Origin: Nitrospira lenta
GTDB lineage: Bacteria; Nitrospirota; Nitrospiria; Nitrospirales; Nitrospiraceae
Direction of reading: 5' to 3'
Assembly: GCA_945906715.1 (NCBI GenBank)
Contig: CAMDRK010000189.1
Span: forward strand, 1-5,612
DNA: 5,612 nucleotides
Shown: positions 4,136 through 5,612 of the stretch, piece after piece
Layout: each line of letters starts with the position of its first letter
Numbering within the stretch: the first letter of the stretch is position 1
Made by a program: the position numbers and the translations under genes
The notes under the pieces: model-generated
Database searches by the model: none
Seen by the model: only the letters and a program-made list of their open reading frames with translations
What the model was told of the DNA's origin: nothing

Positions 4136-5563
4136 ATGAGTACGGTATCGATTCTTGTGGTCGAAGATGATGAAGGCCTGCAGAACCTGCTCCGGAGGCT
4201 ATTGTCTCAAGCAGGCCATGAGGCGACGATTGTCGGGAGCGGGCTGGAGGCCATTCGCGTGGCCAAAGAGATGCCCGTTCATGTGCTGATGACGGATCTC
4301 AAGCTGCCCGATATCGATGGCCTAGCCGTCCTGGAGCGCATCCACCAGATCGATTCCAAGGTGATTGGGATTGTGATGACCGGTTACGGCTCAATCGACT
4401 GTGCGGTCAAGGCCATGAAGGCCGGCGCGTTCGACTTCTTGACAAAGCCGTTCGACAACGAGGTCTTTACGATTACCCTCAATAGGGCGCTGGAGGCCCA
4501 TCGCCGCCGACAGAGCACGCTGTCGTCTCGGAAATCCGTCCGTGACCGATATCAGATGGAGCAGTGTGTCGGCAGCAGCGAACCGATCCGGCAAGTCCTT
4601 GAGTTTGTTGGAAAGGTTGCAGATCACGGCAGCACGGTCTTGATCCAGGGGGAGAGTGGGACCGGCAAGGAGTTGGTCGCGCGGATGCTGCATTTTAACA
4701 GCGCGCGTAAAGATCGTCCGCTCATCCCGGTCAACTGTGGGGCCATTCCTGAGAACCTACTCGAATCTGAGTTGTTTGGACACGAGAAGGGAGCGTTTAC
4801 CGGCGCAGTCCAAACGCGAATCGGGCGTTTTGAATCGGCGCACGGTGGAACGATCTTTCTCGACGAAATCGGCGAGTTGAGCCTCGGGCTGCAAGTGAAA
4901 CTGCTTCGCGTCCTCCAAGAGCGTTCGTTCGAGCGAGTAGGGGGCACGAAAACGATCGACGTGGATGTCCGTGTCGTCGCCGCCACCAATCAAGATTTGG
5001 AGGAGGCCGTCCGGCAGAAACGTTTCAGGGAAGATCTGTACTACCGGCTGAATGTGATTCCTGTCACTATTCCACCTCTGAGGGAGCGCAGAAGCGATAT
5101 TCCGCAACTGGTGAACCATTTTCTTGCGAAGTTGAATCATGGCAAGCCGACTGCGATGACAGGCTGTTCCCCGGACGCGATGGCCCATTTGATGGAATAT
5201 CACTGGCCGGGGAATATTCGGGAATTAGAAAACATGGTCGAGCGCTTCGCGGTGCTGAGCCGCTCAGGGACAATCGAAGCCTCTGACCTTCCAGAACGCA
5301 TCCGGCGCTCTCCGGTCGCCACGGAACAGACTGCGGCGCACTTCATCAACTTCAGCGACCAGGGGGTGAATTTGCCACGAGAGATTGAACTGCTCGAGAA
5401 CCGGTTGATTGTGGACGCGCTTCGCCAGGCCAATGGGATTACGAGTAAGGCGGCTCAGTTGCTCCAGGTGAACCGCACCACACTCATCGAGAAGATGAAA
5501 CGGAAAGGGTTTGTGTCGAAGGCCCAGGGGCTGCGGGTTTTGGAGCAGTTCTCTGCAGCATGA
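4136..5563 (+). CDS. NtrC-family sigma-54-dependent response regulator (receiver, AAA+, Fis HTH)
   Basis: This is a complete 475-residue protein from the ATG at 4136. The receiver (about 4-120) has Asp11-Asp12, phosphoacceptor Asp54 in VLMTDLKLPDIDG, Thr82 and Lys104-Pro105. The AAA+ domain (about 145-375) has Walker A GESGTGKE (172-179), the sigma-54-contacting GAFTGA loop (219-224), Walker B TIFLDE (239-244), FREDLYYRLNV with candidate arginine fingers Arg298 and Arg304, and WPGNIREL (357-364) with sensor II Arg362. A Fis-type HTH lies near 418-457 (ANGITSKAAQLLQVNRTTLIEKMKRKG). All residues needed to remodel sigma-54 RNA polymerase are intact, so it should be an ATP-dependent, phosphorylation-controlled activator. 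The RTTLIEKMKRKG end resembles FleQ/FlrC-type flagellar regulators, but that ending is not unique to them and no target can be named. No kinase gene adjoins it here. An upstream in-frame ATG at 4055 would add 27 residues but is less likely. Confidence 0.95.
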   Translation: MSTVSILVVEDDEGLQNLLRRLLSQAGHEATIVGSGLEAIRVAKEMPVHVLMTDLKLPDIDGLAVLERIHQIDSKVIGIVMTGYGSIDCAVKAMKAGAFDFLTKPFDNEVFTITLNRALEAHRRRQSTLSSRKSVRDRYQMEQCVGSSEPIRQVLEFVGKVADHGSTVLIQGESGTGKELVARMLHFNSARKDRPLIPVNCGAIPENLLESELFGHEKGAFTGAVQTRIGRFESAHGGTIFLDEIGELSLGLQVKLLRVLQERSFERVGGTKTIDVDVRVVAATNQDLEEAVRQKRFREDLYYRLNVIPVTIPPLRERRSDIPQLVNHFLAKLNHGKPTAMTGCSPDAMAHLMEYHWPGNIRELENMVERFAVLSRSGTIEASDLPERIRRSPVATEQTAAHFINFSDQGVNLPREIELLENRLIVDALRQANGITSKAAQLLQVNRTTLIEKMKRKGFVSKAQGLRVLEQFSAA

Positions 5564-5592
5564 GCTGCGCGACGAGCAGGATGGGTGAGGAA

Positions 5593-5612
5593 GTTCTGAG
5601 TTCTGAGTTCTG
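5593..5612. repeat. GTTCTGA heptamer tandem repeat at the window edge
   Basis: GTTCTGA occurs twice, followed by GTTCTG up to the last base, so the array probably continues beyond the window. It is the same period and near-sequence as GTGCTGA at 2551-2564. It begins 30 bases after the stop of the NtrC-type gene. Confidence 0.6.

Noticed and set aside
4624..4989. Minus-strand frames inside the NtrC-type gene
   Set aside because: They are antisense to an AAA+ domain with all catalytic motifs intact and have no recognisable features.

Overview
The window looks like a chromosomal stretch of a free-living Gram-negative-type bacterium, most likely a Nitrospira relative (Nitrospirota). I base this on moderate GC, bacterial two-component regulators, and intergenic DNA packed with short tandem repeats (9-bp CTRTCTGGT-type units folding back on a degenerate complementary arm; 7-bp GTTCTGA, GTGCTGA, CGTGARR and ACGAGGG-type units) and a CAGGATGCTGAAAAAGTCCG-type repeat end. 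From memory these are typical of Nitrospira genomes; no search was run, so the taxonomic call is an inference.

Layout. Positions 1-1403 (minus) hold almost all of a flavoprotein of the soluble pyridine nucleotide transhydrogenase (SthA) type; only the last few residues and the stop lie beyond the left edge. Its start overlaps the stop of an upstream HDOD-domain protein (1400-2269, minus) in an ATGA overlap, so the two form a translationally coupled pair transcribed leftward. Positions 2270-2894 are a gene-poor divergent region carrying tandem repeats, a large imperfect hairpin, a candidate leftward -10 element and a good rightward sigma-70-like promoter. Positions 2895-3614 (plus) encode a NarL/DevR-type response regulator with a LuxR HTH. 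Positions 3615-4135 are intergenic, with a candidate 214-bp MITE-like element containing a second 9-bp-repeat hairpin, followed by a probable regulatory region and leader. Positions 4136-5563 (plus) encode a complete NtrC-type sigma-54-dependent response regulator. The window ends in another 7-bp repeat.

How the genes may work together. The locus combines two response regulators with no histidine kinase in view, an HDOD signalling protein (a family that often takes part in second-messenger or motility control), and a redox-cofactor flavoenzyme. A joint redox-responsive circuit is possible but unproven. The best sequence support for linkage is in the intergenic DNA. A 14-bp motif (CGAATAGRGCTGAA) followed by CATGGCAA occurs upstream of both response regulators. 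The 10-mer ATTACGTATA occurs upstream of both the HDOD gene and the NtrC-type gene, in the same orientation relative to the downstream gene.

I see no CRISPR array, tRNA, rRNA, transposase, toxin-antitoxin or defence genes. I do not think the window holds a new multi-gene system. The most interesting material is the layered repeat and palindrome structure around the first response regulator gene and the shared upstream motifs.
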